Source: Flavobacterium panici (GTDB taxonomy: Bacteria; Bacteroidota; Bacteroidia; Flavobacteriales; Flavobacteriaceae). Taken from it: a stretch of 64,000 bases of DNA. The stretch is taken from assembly GCF_903819335.1 (NCBI RefSeq), contig NZ_CAIJDE010000036.1, positions 105,645-169,644 of the forward strand, in the 5' to 3' direction. Each line of letters opens with the position of its first letter. Position 1 is the first letter of the stretch. Both the position numbers and the translations under genes were made by a program. A model generated the notes under the pieces. It saw only the letters and a list, made by a program, of their open reading frames with translations. It ran no database searches and had not been told where the DNA came from. This document shows, piece by piece, positions 14,535-22,843 of the stretch.

Positions 14535-15305
14535 ATGACAAAATCAAAATCTATTATTCTGATACATGGAAACTTTGTAAACCAAATCAGCTGGGAAAAG
14601 TGGAAGGACCGATACGAACAAAAAGGCTATACCGTTTACACGCCGGCTAATCCCGGACATGACGGAATTCCTTCTGACTTAAGAAAACAAGTTCATCCTG
14701 ATCTTACCAAAACGGGTTTTATAGATGTGGTTGATAATATTATTAAACTAATTGATACCCTTCCCGAAAAACCATTAATAATTGGACATTCAATGGCCGG
14801 AATGGCGGCGATGAAATTATTAGAATTAGGTAAAGCAGCTGCGGCAGTAAGTATTGATGGTGCTCCTCCAAAAAATGTATTTCCTCCTTTTGCAACATTA
14901 AAGTCAGTTATACCGGCATTTGGTTTCTTTTCTTCCCAAAAATATTTCATGGGCAGCCGCGAATGGTATGACAAATGTTTTTTCAACACACTTCCGGAAA
15001 GAGACAGAGCAAATGCTTTTGAGAGTTTTGCCGTTCCGGAAAGTTATAAAGTAAGCCGTGAACTGGTGTTGAATTCTTTTTCTAATATTGATTTCAGCAA
15101 GCCTCACAATCCTATTTTATTTATTGGAGGCGGCAGTGATGCAATTTTCCCTTCATCACTTACAACCACTCTGGCCAGAAAATATAAAGACAGTAACAGC
15201 AAGGTTGATCTGAAGATTTTTCAGGGCAAAAGCCATTTTATATGTGGAGAACCAGGCTGGGAAGCTGTAGCAGATTATATTTTAGACTGGTACGAACAAT
15301 TATAA
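14535..15305 (+). CDS. Alpha/beta hydrolase
   Basis: A 256-residue hydrolase. SIILIHGNFVNQ forms the oxyanion-hole strand, Ser86 lies in the nucleophile elbow IIGHSMAGMA, an acidic residue follows in FIGGGSDAIFP and the catalytic histidine is in QGKSHFICGE. There is no signal peptide. It is followed after 38 nt by a second hydrolase, so the two are likely co-transcribed. Esterase or C-C hydrolase activity is possible; a salicylate-esterase-like protein is one alternative. The substrate is unknown. Confidence 0.88.
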   Translation: MTKSKSIILIHGNFVNQISWEKWKDRYEQKGYTVYTPANPGHDGIPSDLRKQVHPDLTKTGFIDVVDNIIKLIDTLPEKPLIIGHSMAGMAAMKLLELGKAAAAVSIDGAPPKNVFPPFATLKSVIPAFGFFSSQKYFMGSREWYDKCFFNTLPERDRANAFESFAVPESYKVSRELVLNSFSNIDFSKPHNPILFIGGGSDAIFPSSLTTTLARKYKDSNSKVDLKIFQGKSHFICGEPGWEAVADYILDWYEQL

Positions 15306-15343
15306 ACTTCGAAAATGCATACTAACAATTAAAACATAATACA

Positions 15344-16165
15344 ATGAGCAAGATTACAGTAAAAGACGGAACAGAGATTTATTATAAAGATTGGGGTACT
15401 GGTACGCCTATTTTTTTTCATCATGGCTGGCCTTTATCAGCAGATGACTGGGATGCACAAATGCTATTTTTCTTAGATAAGGGATTTAGGGTAATTGCAC
15501 ATGACAGAAGAGGACATGGAAGATCTACACAAACGTATTCCGGTAATGAAATGGATACTTATGCTGCAGATGTTGCAGAGCTTACGGAGTTTTTAGATTT
15601 AAAAGATGCTATACATATCGGACACTCTACAGGTGGAGGTGAAGCGATTCATTATGCCGCAAAATATGGTAAAAACCGTGTGTCTAAAGTAATACTTATT
15701 AGTGCGGTGACACCGTATATGATCAAAAATGAAGGTAATCCAGACGGAGTGCCAATAGAAGTTTTTGATGATATTCGTTTTAACACAGCCAATAACAGAC
15801 AGCAGTTTTATCATGATATTACTTTTCCTTTTTATGGATATAATAGAGAAGGAGCAGATATTAAAAAAGGAATTCAGGATAATTGGTGGCGTCAGGGAAT
15901 GAACGGCGGAATTAAAGCACATTATGACTGTATAAAAGCATTTTCTGAAACAGATTTTACCGAAGATCTAAAAAGTGTAGATTTCCCTGTACTTATATTA
16001 CATGGCGAAGACGATCAGATTGTGCCTTATCAAGTCACTGCACTAAGAGCGATTAAACTGGTGAAAAACGGAAAAATAATTACTTATCCGGGACTTTGCC
16101 ACGGAATACCAACAACAGATGCTGACAGAGTGAATGCAGATATTCTTGATTTTATTAAAGCTTAA
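15344..16165 (+). CDS. Alpha/beta hydrolase of the non-heme chloroperoxidase/arylesterase group
   Basis: A 273-residue protein very close to the cofactor-free haloperoxidase group: FFHHGWPLSADDWDAQM, AHDRRGHGRS, nucleophile Ser95 in HIGHSTGGGE, acid in LHGEDDQIVP and histidine in GLCHGIPTTDADRVN. Such enzymes are esterases or perhydrolases that can generate peracids with peroxide. It is cytosolic, second in a likely two-gene unit, and followed by a terminator at 16276. The nearby quinone and peroxide clusters make a detoxification role plausible. Confidence 0.93.
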   Translation: MSKITVKDGTEIYYKDWGTGTPIFFHHGWPLSADDWDAQMLFFLDKGFRVIAHDRRGHGRSTQTYSGNEMDTYAADVAELTEFLDLKDAIHIGHSTGGGEAIHYAAKYGKNRVSKVILISAVTPYMIKNEGNPDGVPIEVFDDIRFNTANNRQQFYHDITFPFYGYNREGADIKKGIQDNWWRQGMNGGIKAHYDCIKAFSETDFTEDLKSVDFPVLILHGEDDQIVPYQVTALRAIKLVKNGKIITYPGLCHGIPTTDADRVNADILDFIKA

Positions 16166-16275
16166 GTATTTTATTTAAAAAATTTCTATCTAAAAGAAGG
16201 AAAGATCTACAGATTTACAAATACAAATAAAGCAGTGTCAGTAATAGGAGAGGAATAAGAATGTAATTCAAATAA

Positions 16276-16315
16276 AAAACCCTTAAACATTTCTGTTTAA
16301 GGGTTTTGCCTTTTT
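16276..16315. terminator. Terminator between hydrolase and tRNA-Met
   Basis: Perfect 14-bp arms AAAACCCTTAAACA (16276-16289) and TGTTTAAGGGTTTT (16294-16307) with loop TTTC, then a T run to 16315. The stem equals the one at 11425-11456, whose loop is GAAA, the reverse complement. Confidence 0.82.
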
Positions 16316-16316
16316 G

Positions 16317-16390
16317 TAGCGAGGACGGGAGTTGAACCCGTGACCTCAGGGTTATGAATCCTGCGCTCTAACCAACTGAGCTACCTCGCC
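16317..16390 (-). tRNA. tRNA-Met (CAT anticodon)
   Basis: The minus strand gives a 74-nt cloverleaf: acceptor 5' strand GGCGAGG, D-arm AGCTCAGTTGGTTAGAGC, anticodon loop TTCATAA, and T-arm ACGGGTTCAACTCCCGT. CCA is not encoded. The CAT anticodon could also belong to a lysidine-modified tRNA-Ile, but the body resembles elongator tRNA-Met of Bacteroidetes and lacks initiator features. Confidence 0.9.
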
Positions 16391-16541
16391 TGGACTGCTA
16401 TCATTGAATTCCTGATTGCGGGTGCAAAGATAGAAATAATATTAAAGCTTACAAGAATAAAATGAAGAAAAAAAAATATTTTTAAAAACGCATTGTTTTT
16501 GGACATATATTCTTATATTTCGAAAAAATTAAAAGTAGCAC

Positions 16542-16934
16542 ATGGATTCAAAAATACGTTACGAAATCGAGTTTCCGATCAATTCTTCGCCACAATTATT
16601 GTATCAATATATATCAACTCCGTCAGGATTATCAGAATGGTTTGCTGACAATGTTAATTCAAGAGGTGAATTTTTTACTTTCATCTGGAACGATTCGCAG
16701 GAAAAAGCACGTCTTGCATCTAAAAAAACAGGTGAAAAAGTAAAGTTTAAATGGGTTGATGAAAGCAGTAAGGATACTGAATACTTTTTTGAACTCCATA
16801 TTTTAGTTGATGAATTAACTAAGGATGTATCATTAATGGTAGTCGATTTTGCAGAAAAAGAAGAAGTAGGCGAAGCTAAACAATTGTGGGAGAATCAAAT
16901 CTCAGACCTAAAACATCTTATAGGATCTGTTTAG
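16542..16934 (+). CDS. START-like (SRPBCC) domain protein
   Basis: A 130-residue protein with a helix-grip fold: KIRYEIEFPINSSPQLLYQY at the N-terminus, TPSGLSEWFADNV, then the strands FTFIWNDSQEKARL and VKFKWVD. It resembles AHSA1/START-like proteins that bind hydrophobic ligands. It is probably cytosolic. A terminator-like hairpin (16963-16988) follows, with the aminotransferase just beyond. This gene pair is often neighbours in flavobacteria. Function unknown. Confidence 0.85.
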   Translation: MDSKIRYEIEFPINSSPQLLYQYISTPSGLSEWFADNVNSRGEFFTFIWNDSQEKARLASKKTGEKVKFKWVDESSKDTEYFFELHILVDELTKDVSLMVVDFAEKEEVGEAKQLWENQISDLKHLIGSV

Positions 16935-16954
16935 TAAAAGTCTATTTTATGCCT

Positions 16955-16988
16955 TATATTTGCCCTGAACAAAATTCAGGGTTTTTTT
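16955..16988 (+). promoter_or_regulatory. Promoter fused with a terminator hairpin before the aminotransferase
   Basis: TATATTTG (16955-16962) is a good -7 element. It is directly followed by the hairpin CCCTGAA (16963-16969) and TTCAGGG (16975-16981) plus seven T, ending at the ATG 16989. Transcripts starting here would begin inside the 5' arm and escape termination, while read-through from 16542-16934 would stop. Confidence 0.6.
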
Positions 16989-17825
16989 ATGATCAATTTT
17001 AACGGAAACATTGCACAAGAAGAAAATATTCTAACTCAAAATCGTGCCTTTTTATACGGAGACGGCGTTTTTGAAACAGTAAAAATAATCAACAATAAAA
17101 TCTTGTTTCTCGAAGATCATTATTTCAGGTTAATGGCTTCGATGCGTGTTGTTAGAATGGAAATCCCGATGAATTTTACAATGGAATATTTTGAAGAGCA
17201 GATTTTAAATCTTGTGCAGCAAAAAAATATTGAATCATTGTCAAGGGCGAGGATAACTCTTTTTAGAAACGATGGAGGTTTATATCTGCCAAAAACTAAC
17301 GAAGTTTCTTTTTTAATTCATGCAGCACCGCTTGACAATACTTTATACGCTTTAAATACGGCCGAATACGAAGTTGATTTGTATAAAGACTTCTATATAA
17401 CAAAACAATTATTATCGTCGATTAAAACGACTAATAAAATGATTAATGTTACCGGAAGTATTTTTGCCCATGAAAACGGATTGGCAAATTGTATTTTACT
17501 AAACGACACTAAAAATGTTGTTGAAGCTTTGCAGGGAAATTTATTTATGGTTTCTGGCAAAAAACTAATTACACCTCCAATTTCTGAAGGATGTTTAAAC
17601 GGAATTATGCGTAAGCAGATTTTAGCTTTAGCGAAGAAAGTAGAAGGCATAGAAGTATTAGAAGAAATAATTTCGCCGTTTGATCTTCAAAAAGCAGACG
17701 AATTATTTCTAACAAATGTAATCACAGGAATACAACCGATAAGCAAATACCGAAAAAAAGAGTTTACAAGTAATCTGGCTCATTTATTAGTACAGAAACT
17801 AAATGAATCCATATCCGAAAATTAA
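16989..17825 (+). CDS. Class IV PLP-dependent aminotransferase
   Basis: A 278-residue protein of the branched-chain aminotransferase, D-alanine aminotransferase and aminodeoxychorismate lyase family. FLYGDGVFETVKI is the N-terminal hallmark; SSIKTTNKM contains the probable PLP lysine, and ANCILLNDTKNVVEALQGNL and PISEGCLNGIMR surround the cofactor. It could be the PabC-like lyase for folate or a branched-chain aminotransferase relative. The stop codon overlaps that of convergent yqgE by 4 bp. Confidence 0.85.
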   Translation: MINFNGNIAQEENILTQNRAFLYGDGVFETVKIINNKILFLEDHYFRLMASMRVVRMEIPMNFTMEYFEEQILNLVQQKNIESLSRARITLFRNDGGLYLPKTNEVSFLIHAAPLDNTLYALNTAEYEVDLYKDFYITKQLLSSIKTTNKMINVTGSIFAHENGLANCILLNDTKNVVEALQGNLFMVSGKKLITPPISEGCLNGIMRKQILALAKKVEGIEVLEEIISPFDLQKADELFLTNVITGIQPISKYRKKEFTSNLAHLLVQKLNESISEN

Positions 17826-18382
17826 TTCAGATATGGGTTTTCAGGTGCATTTGACCAAATAACGTAATCACCGCCAAGTTCAATAATCTGCTCTTTCCAG
17901 AAATGGGTAGTAGATTTTCCAATAATTTTGTTTTTGTAATTATTGTCAGCAATGATCCAGGAGTTTCCCTGCATTTCGTTTTCAAGCTGATTTTCGTCCC
18001 AACCGGTATAACCTAAGAAAAAACGAATATTGTTCTTATTGATCGATCCGTCGTTAATTAAGTCTTTGGTTGATTCAAAATCTCCACCCCAATAAATTCC
18101 GTTAGAAATCTCGACACTATTCGGGATCAAGTCAGGAATATTATGAATGAAGTACAGATTGTCTTGTTCAACTGGGCCTCCGTTATATATTTTAAAGCTG
18201 GCTTCAATTTCAGGTATTAAATCATTAATAGTGTATTTTAATGGTTTATTAATGATAAAACCTATTGATCCTTCTTTGTTATGGTCTGCTAATAAAATTA
18301 CCGATCTGTTAAAAGATAAATCTCCAATTATTGAAGGCTCGGCAATAAGCAGGTGTCCTTTTTTTAATTTTTCTGAAATCAT
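17822..18382 (-). CDS. YqgE/AlgH family protein (UPF0301)
   Basis: Start taken at the ATG encoding MISEKLKKGHLLIAEP, the conserved beginning of the family, giving 186 residues; the open frame upstream to 18466 runs into the HU terminator hairpin. SFNRSVILLADHNKEGSIGF, IYNGGPVEQDNLYFIH, FLGYTGWDENQLENEM and YVIWSNAPENPYLN are characteristic. The cytosolic protein has no firmly known function. It converges on the aminotransferase with overlapping stop codons. Confidence 0.93.
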   Translation of the reverse strand: MISEKLKKGHLLIAEPSIIGDLSFNRSVILLADHNKEGSIGFIINKPLKYTINDLIPEIEASFKIYNGGPVEQDNLYFIHNIPDLIPNSVEISNGIYWGGDFESTKDLINDGSINKNNIRFFLGYTGWDENQLENEMQGNSWIIADNNYKNKIIGKSTTHFWKEQIIELGGDYVIWSNAPENPYLN

Positions 18383-18454
18383 ACGGCTACAATTTTTATT
18401 AAATTTAATCATAAATTTTTTAAATTCACAAAAAAAATCGTTAAACCGCACAAA

Positions 18455-18478
18455 AAAACCCTCCATAAGGAGGGTTTT
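18455..18478 (-). terminator. Rho-independent terminator of the HU gene
   Basis: Perfect 10-bp arms AAAACCCTCC (18455-18464) and GGAGGGTTTT (18469-18478) with a 4-nt loop; on the minus strand the stem is followed by a T run. Confidence 0.85.
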
Positions 18479-18511
18479 AATTATATTATTTAGTTTAGAG
18501 AACTTTCTTAC

Positions 18512-18784
18512 TTAGTTCACTGCACCTTCTAATTCAGCTCCAGCTTTGAATTTTACTACATTTTTTGCAGCAATTTTGATAGTTTTTCCTGTTTGAGGAT
18601 TTCTACCGTCTCTAGCAGCTCTCGCAGATACTGACCAAGATCCGAAACCTACTAATGAAATTCTTCCGCCTTTTTTCAAAGTAGTTCCTACGTTTCCTAA
18701 AAATGACTCTAAAGCTAATTTAGCCGCAGCTTTTGTAATTCCTGCATCAGCAGCGATAGCATCGATTAATTCTGATTTGTTCAT
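18512..18784 (-). CDS. HU family histone-like DNA-binding protein
   Basis: The 90-residue length is exact for HU. MNKSELIDAIAADAGITKAA forms the dimerising helices, VGFGSWSVSARAARDGRNPQ carries the DNA-binding arm with the conserved NPQTGK tip, and FKAGAELEGAVN ends the protein. HU bends and compacts DNA and helps replication and recombination. It has its own strong promoter (18829-18858) and terminator, as expected of an abundant protein. Confidence 0.97.
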   Translation of the reverse strand: MNKSELIDAIAADAGITKAAAKLALESFLGNVGTTLKKGGRISLVGFGSWSVSARAARDGRNPQTGKTIKIAAKNVVKFKAGAELEGAVN

Positions 18785-18828
18785 AATAATTAGTTATTAA
18801 TTGTTGGTTAAAAAAAATTGTTAATACA

Positions 18829-18858
18829 CAAATTTAGTAGGAAATCCGTTGCGTGCAA
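18829..18858 (-). promoter_or_regulatory. Promoter of the HU gene
   Basis: Minus-strand TTG (18856-18858), a 19-nt spacer and TAAATTTG (18829-18836) match the Bacteroidetes housekeeping promoter closely. Confidence 0.75.
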
Positions 18859-18964
18859 GTGTTTTCTTTAATTTTAGCAATAATTGTTGATAACTTGTTT
18901 TTTTTGTTCATAAAGCGTGTTGTTCATCGATCAAAAACAGGTAGAAACCCCTGTTTTACTGACC

Positions 18965-19912
18965 TTAATAGACCTTTGCGCTATCAGAAAAAGTTATCCC
19001 ATTTAACAATTCTGCTACTTGCATTCGTTTCTTACCAGGTAATTGCAGACTTAATAACTGAATAAAGCCCTCTTTTATTGCAATTTTGATTTCTTTTTTA
19101 TTAGTAATTAAAGTTCCAGCTTCATAAGAATGATCCTCTAAAACCAGTTTGGCTTCATATATCTTTATATTTAATTCCTCATTTTTATCTTTCAAAAAAC
19201 ACCATGCTGCAGGATAAGGACTTAAGCCGCGAATTAAGTTATTAATTTCATCTCCTGGTTTTGTCCAGTCAATTTTACAATTTTCCTTATTTAGTTTATA
19301 AGCCGTTTTGATATCGTTATTATCTTCCTGAATTGTTGTAGTAACATTTCCGTTTTCAATCACCTTTAAAGTGTCAATAACAGTTGCGCTTCCTAAATGC
19401 ATTAATCTGTCGTGAAGTTGTCCGGCATTTTCTGTTGGTTCAATTGCAATTTCCGAATTTAAAATCATCGCTCCGGTATCAATTTTATCATCGATAAAAA
19501 ATGTTGTAACTCCGGTTTTGGTTTCCCCATTAATAATTGCCCAGTTTATAGGAGCCGCGCCACGATAATTTGGTAATAAAGAAGCATGAAGATTAAATGT
19601 TCCTAAACCTGGCATTTCCCAAACTACTTTTGGTAACATTCTAAAGGCAACAACAATTTGTAAATTGGCATTCAAAGCTTTTAACTCAGCTAAAAAACTT
19701 TCGTCTTTTAAATTTGTTGGCTGTAATAAAGTAAGATTGTTTGCAAGAGCATATTCCTTAACAGCCGAATATTTTATTTTTTGTCCGCGTCCGGCTGGTT
19801 TGTCTGCAGCTGTAATAACGCCAACAACTTCGTAATTGTTTTTAATAATGGTATCCAGAATGCCAACTGCAAACTCCGGAGTTCCCATAAATATAATTCG
19901 TAATTTTTCCAT
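18965..19912 (-). CDS. fmt: Methionyl-tRNA formyltransferase
   Basis: A 315-residue enzyme that formylates Met-tRNA(fMet) with 10-formyl-tetrahydrofolate for initiation. IIFMGTPEFAVGIL opens the formyltransferase domain; NLHASLLPNYRGAAPINWAI holds the catalytic motif, and FFIDDKIDTGAMI continues it. The C-terminal OB-like domain includes LSPYPAAWCFL. The ATG overlaps the recQ stop as TAATG, so translation is coupled. Length is normal. Confidence 0.97.
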   Translation of the reverse strand: MEKLRIIFMGTPEFAVGILDTIIKNNYEVVGVITAADKPAGRGQKIKYSAVKEYALANNLTLLQPTNLKDESFLAELKALNANLQIVVAFRMLPKVVWEMPGLGTFNLHASLLPNYRGAAPINWAIINGETKTGVTTFFIDDKIDTGAMILNSEIAIEPTENAGQLHDRLMHLGSATVIDTLKVIENGNVTTTIQEDNNDIKTAYKLNKENCKIDWTKPGDEINNLIRGLSPYPAAWCFLKDKNEELNIKIYEAKLVLEDHSYEAGTLITNKKEIKIAIKEGFIQLLSLQLPGKKRMQVAELLNGITFSDSAKVY

Positions 19913-21807
19913 TATGATTTTAAAGCGTATTTATTATTGGCTAAAATAATGATATGATTGTTTTCCAGTAATTCCTGAAGAACCACAATAACATCTTTAG
20001 CATCTAATTTTATTTGATTCTGAATTTCGCGCGAAGTTAGTGCAGTTGCTTTTAATAAGTGAAGAATTTTATCAGCAATTGAATCCGCTTCGGTGATTTT
20101 TCCTTTTTGAGTAATACAGAAAGAACAAACGCCGCAATTCGATTTAGTTTCTTCTCCAAAATAATCCAAAACTAATCTGTTTTTGCACGTTTTGTCTTCC
20201 TTTATATAATAGAGAACACTTGAAAGTTGATCTCGTTTTAGTTTGTTCTGTTTTTCCAGATATTTAGCAACTCTGTTTATAGTTAAATCATCTTCGCGGA
20301 CTTCATTAAATAAAATCGTAGCGTCGTTGTTTTTCGATTTGTATTCAATGATATCTTTCTCTTTCAATTTTTCTAAAAGATCAGTAACCTGTTCTTCGGT
20401 ATGATTTGATTTTTTTGCAATAAGCGAAAGATTAAGCGGAGTTTTCATTTCATGAATTCCCGGATACGTTCTTAAAATCGCCAGAATAATTTCTTCGTCA
20501 TTTGGATTCAGACTCATGTATCGAAGTACTTCTTTTGATTCGATTAAAAACTGCATGGAAACTTTTTCTGAAAATTCCTGAGACATCGTAATAATCCCCT
20601 GTTGATTCAAAAACTGCAAAGCATTATATGTTTTTAAAGTAGGGAAGTCGTATTTATGACAAAAATGATTCATTTTAAAAGAATACGAATCGTCTAAACC
20701 TTCGCCATAAGCAATTTGAAAATAATTACACAATTTAATGTACATCGTTTTCAGGAACGTTTTGTCAGGAAGAACACTTATAAACTGCTGTTCTGTTTGA
20801 TTTGCATCTGAATTATTAAATAATAAAACCGAAAATGATTTTTCGCCATTTCGTCCTGCTCTTCCGGATTCCTGATAATAATTCTCTATGTTTTCGGGCA
20901 ATTGGGTATGAATAACTGTTTTAACATTATCCTTGTCGATTCCCATTCCAAACGCATTGGTGGCTACAATAACCTGCGCCTGTTCGGACATCCACAATTG
21001 CATATTTCTATCTTTTTCCTGAGCCGAAAGTCCGCCATGATAATACGTTGCTCTAAATCCCAACGATTGCAATTGCGTTGACATATTTAAACAAGATTTT
21101 CTGTTTCGGACATATATAATACACGGTTGAGGATTTTTCTTCAAAATCTGTTCAACGCGATACAATTTGTCTTCCACTTCAAAAACCATGTACGCAATAT
21201 TTTTTCTTTCAAAAGACTGCTGAAAAAGTTTGGTATCTTTTAATCCCAATTCGGTTTTAATATCTTCAACAACTCGCGGTGTTGCAGTTGCAGTTAAAGC
21301 CAAAAACGGAATTTTAGGAAAGTATTTTTTAAGTTCTGAAATTTTTAAATAGGCCGGTCTAAAATCGTGGCCCCATTGCGAAACACAATGCGCTTCGTCA
21401 ATAGCAATTAAATTTATAGGAAGATTTTTGATGCGTTCTAAAATCCAGTCAGACTGTAATCGCTCTGGGGAAAGATAAAGGAATTTATAATTTCCGAATT
21501 GGCAGTTATCCAGTAAATCAATAATTTCTTCTGTATGAATTCCGCCAGTTAGCGCAATTGCTTTAATTTCTCTTTTCTGTAAATTCGCTACCTGATCTTT
21601 CATCAGTGCAATTAAAGGAGAAACAACCAGACAAATTCCTTCGCGCATCATGGCAGGAACCTGAAAACAAATCGATTTTCCGCCTCCGGTTGGCAGCAGT
21701 GCAAAAGTGTCTTGCCCTTCTAAAACCGAATCAATAATTTCTTTTTGCAACGGTCGGAAACTTTGGTGTTTCCAGTATTTTAAAAGAATTTCCTGTGCGT
21801 CCTGCAT
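19912..21807 (-). CDS. recQ: RecQ-type ATP-dependent DNA helicase, short form without HRDC
   Basis: A 631-residue superfamily 2 helicase. Motif 0 KYWKHQSFRPLQKEII, Walker A LPTGGGKSICF, DEAH box IDEAHCVSQWGH, ALTATATPRV and SGRAGRNGEKS are all present. Zinc-binding cysteines appear in CGVCSFC near residue 560. The C-terminus (about 570-631) looks like a winged-helix segment and ends without an HRDC domain, so the protein is shorter than typical RecQ (about 700 or more in this phylum). It unwinds branched DNA during recombinational repair. Upstream neighbour is a kinase-like ATPase; fmt follows in the same unit. Confidence 0.94.
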   Translation of the reverse strand: MQDAQEILLKYWKHQSFRPLQKEIIDSVLEGQDTFALLPTGGGKSICFQVPAMMREGICLVVSPLIALMKDQVANLQKREIKAIALTGGIHTEEIIDLLDNCQFGNYKFLYLSPERLQSDWILERIKNLPINLIAIDEAHCVSQWGHDFRPAYLKISELKKYFPKIPFLALTATATPRVVEDIKTELGLKDTKLFQQSFERKNIAYMVFEVEDKLYRVEQILKKNPQPCIIYVRNRKSCLNMSTQLQSLGFRATYYHGGLSAQEKDRNMQLWMSEQAQVIVATNAFGMGIDKDNVKTVIHTQLPENIENYYQESGRAGRNGEKSFSVLLFNNSDANQTEQQFISVLPDKTFLKTMYIKLCNYFQIAYGEGLDDSYSFKMNHFCHKYDFPTLKTYNALQFLNQQGIITMSQEFSEKVSMQFLIESKEVLRYMSLNPNDEEIILAILRTYPGIHEMKTPLNLSLIAKKSNHTEEQVTDLLEKLKEKDIIEYKSKNNDATILFNEVREDDLTINRVAKYLEKQNKLKRDQLSSVLYYIKEDKTCKNRLVLDYFGEETKSNCGVCSFCITQKGKITEADSIADKILHLLKATALTSREIQNQIKLDAKDVIVVLQELLENNHIIILANNKYALKS

Positions 21808-21872
21808 GGCCTCTGTTTTAAAGTTAAAAATGTAGAAATCAGTTTCTAGTTTTACAACTTTAAAACCGGCTG

Positions 21873-22427
21873 CTAAATTTTGTCTAAGATATAAAGAATT
21901 CTGTTTTCAACCGTATCTTTCGGAACCTCAATTAAATCGTAACCGTATTTTTTGTACGTTTCAATTAAGTGTTTCTGAATCGTAAGTGCCTGTTCAAAAT
22001 TTTCATAACGCTCTGTGTCGCTCTGATAAATTTCCTCCCAAGGCGGTAAAATAAAAGTTTTAGAATATTTATAATCCTCGCACGCTTTTACAAAATCTTC
22101 CGGGTATTCATCGCCAATATAATCCATATAAGCCACAACATCAGGAATACCGCGATCAATAAAGACGATAGTATCGGGTTCTTTTTTAGCGTTTTCAAAT
22201 TGTTGGATACGCCCTTCTAAAAGCATTTCGCTAAATAATAAAGGCTGCTCCAGAAACAATTGTTCAACGCCTCTTTTTTGGGCTTCGAGTGTAACTTCTC
22301 TGGAAATTTCAGGGTAACAACAATAGCCACGAGCGACTAATTCGTTTATAAGCGTAGATTTTCCTGTACCAGGACCGCCAATGAGAACTATGATTTGTTT
22401 TTGCACTATTCTAAAAATAAAGCGCAA
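21873..22427 (-). CDS. P-loop ATPase of the AAA_28/NadR-kinase-like group
   Basis: A 184-residue P-loop protein: IIVLIGGPGTGKSTLINELV is Walker A, ISREVTLEAQKRG follows, and IVFIDRGIPDVVAYMDY holds a Walker B-like aspartate with RGIPD. The family includes nucleotide or nucleoside kinase-like proteins of uncertain substrate. An in-frame GTG encoding the residue before QKQIIVLIGG may be the true start, as the first eight residues are poorly conserved in type. It lies 65 nt upstream of recQ and is probably co-transcribed. Confidence 0.85.
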   Translation of the reverse strand: MRFIFRIVQKQIIVLIGGPGTGKSTLINELVARGYCCYPEISREVTLEAQKRGVEQLFLEQPLLFSEMLLEGRIQQFENAKKEPDTIVFIDRGIPDVVAYMDYIGDEYPEDFVKACEDYKYSKTFILPPWEEIYQSDTERYENFEQALTIQKHLIETYKKYGYDLIEVPKDTVENRILYILDKI

Positions 22428-22530
22428 ATTTACCTAAACTTATTCGTATTTAAAAAGAATATTTATCAAGAGCGAATAATTTAGCATTTTTATAAAAAAC
22501 GAACTCCTTTTGCAAGAGGGAAATATCGCT

Positions 22531-22820
22531 GTAAACTGGACTGAAGTCCAGCTCTACAATATGGATCGTTCCTTCGGAACTAAATTGTGAAAAGATTTGT
22601 GGGTTTGTTAAATATTGTGGTAACTGGACTGAAGTCCAGCTCTACAATATGGAGCGTTCCTTCGGAACTAAATTGTGAAAAGAGTTTTGGGTTTGTTAAA
22701 TATTGTGGTAACTAAAGTCCAGCTCTACAATGTGGGTCATTCCTTAAGAACTAATTCGTAAGAGAGCCATAGGCTCGCCAAATATTGTAGGGCTGGACTT
22801 CAGTCCAGTTTATAATGATG
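22531..22820. repeat. Palindromic hairpin repeat block
   Basis: The 415-bp gap holds no gene. It has the palindrome CTGGACTGAAGTCCAG at 22536 and again at 22624 (88-bp period), a third truncated copy near 22713, and an inverted copy CTGGACTTCAGTCCAG before 22815. Each is coupled to CTCTACAAT and, in the first two, GTTCCTTCGGAAC. The third carries a decayed GTCATTCCTTAAGAAC, and GAGCCATAGGCTC follows. The same modules recur at 54531-54791. Confidence 0.8.
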
Positions 22821-22843
22821 ATCATTATGTGTGATTAATTTTT

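Noticed and set aside
22536..22730. Array-like 88-bp spaced repeats suggesting CRISPR
   Set aside because: Only two full units, the spacers are also repeated, units are palindromic and of REP type, and no cas gene is in the window.
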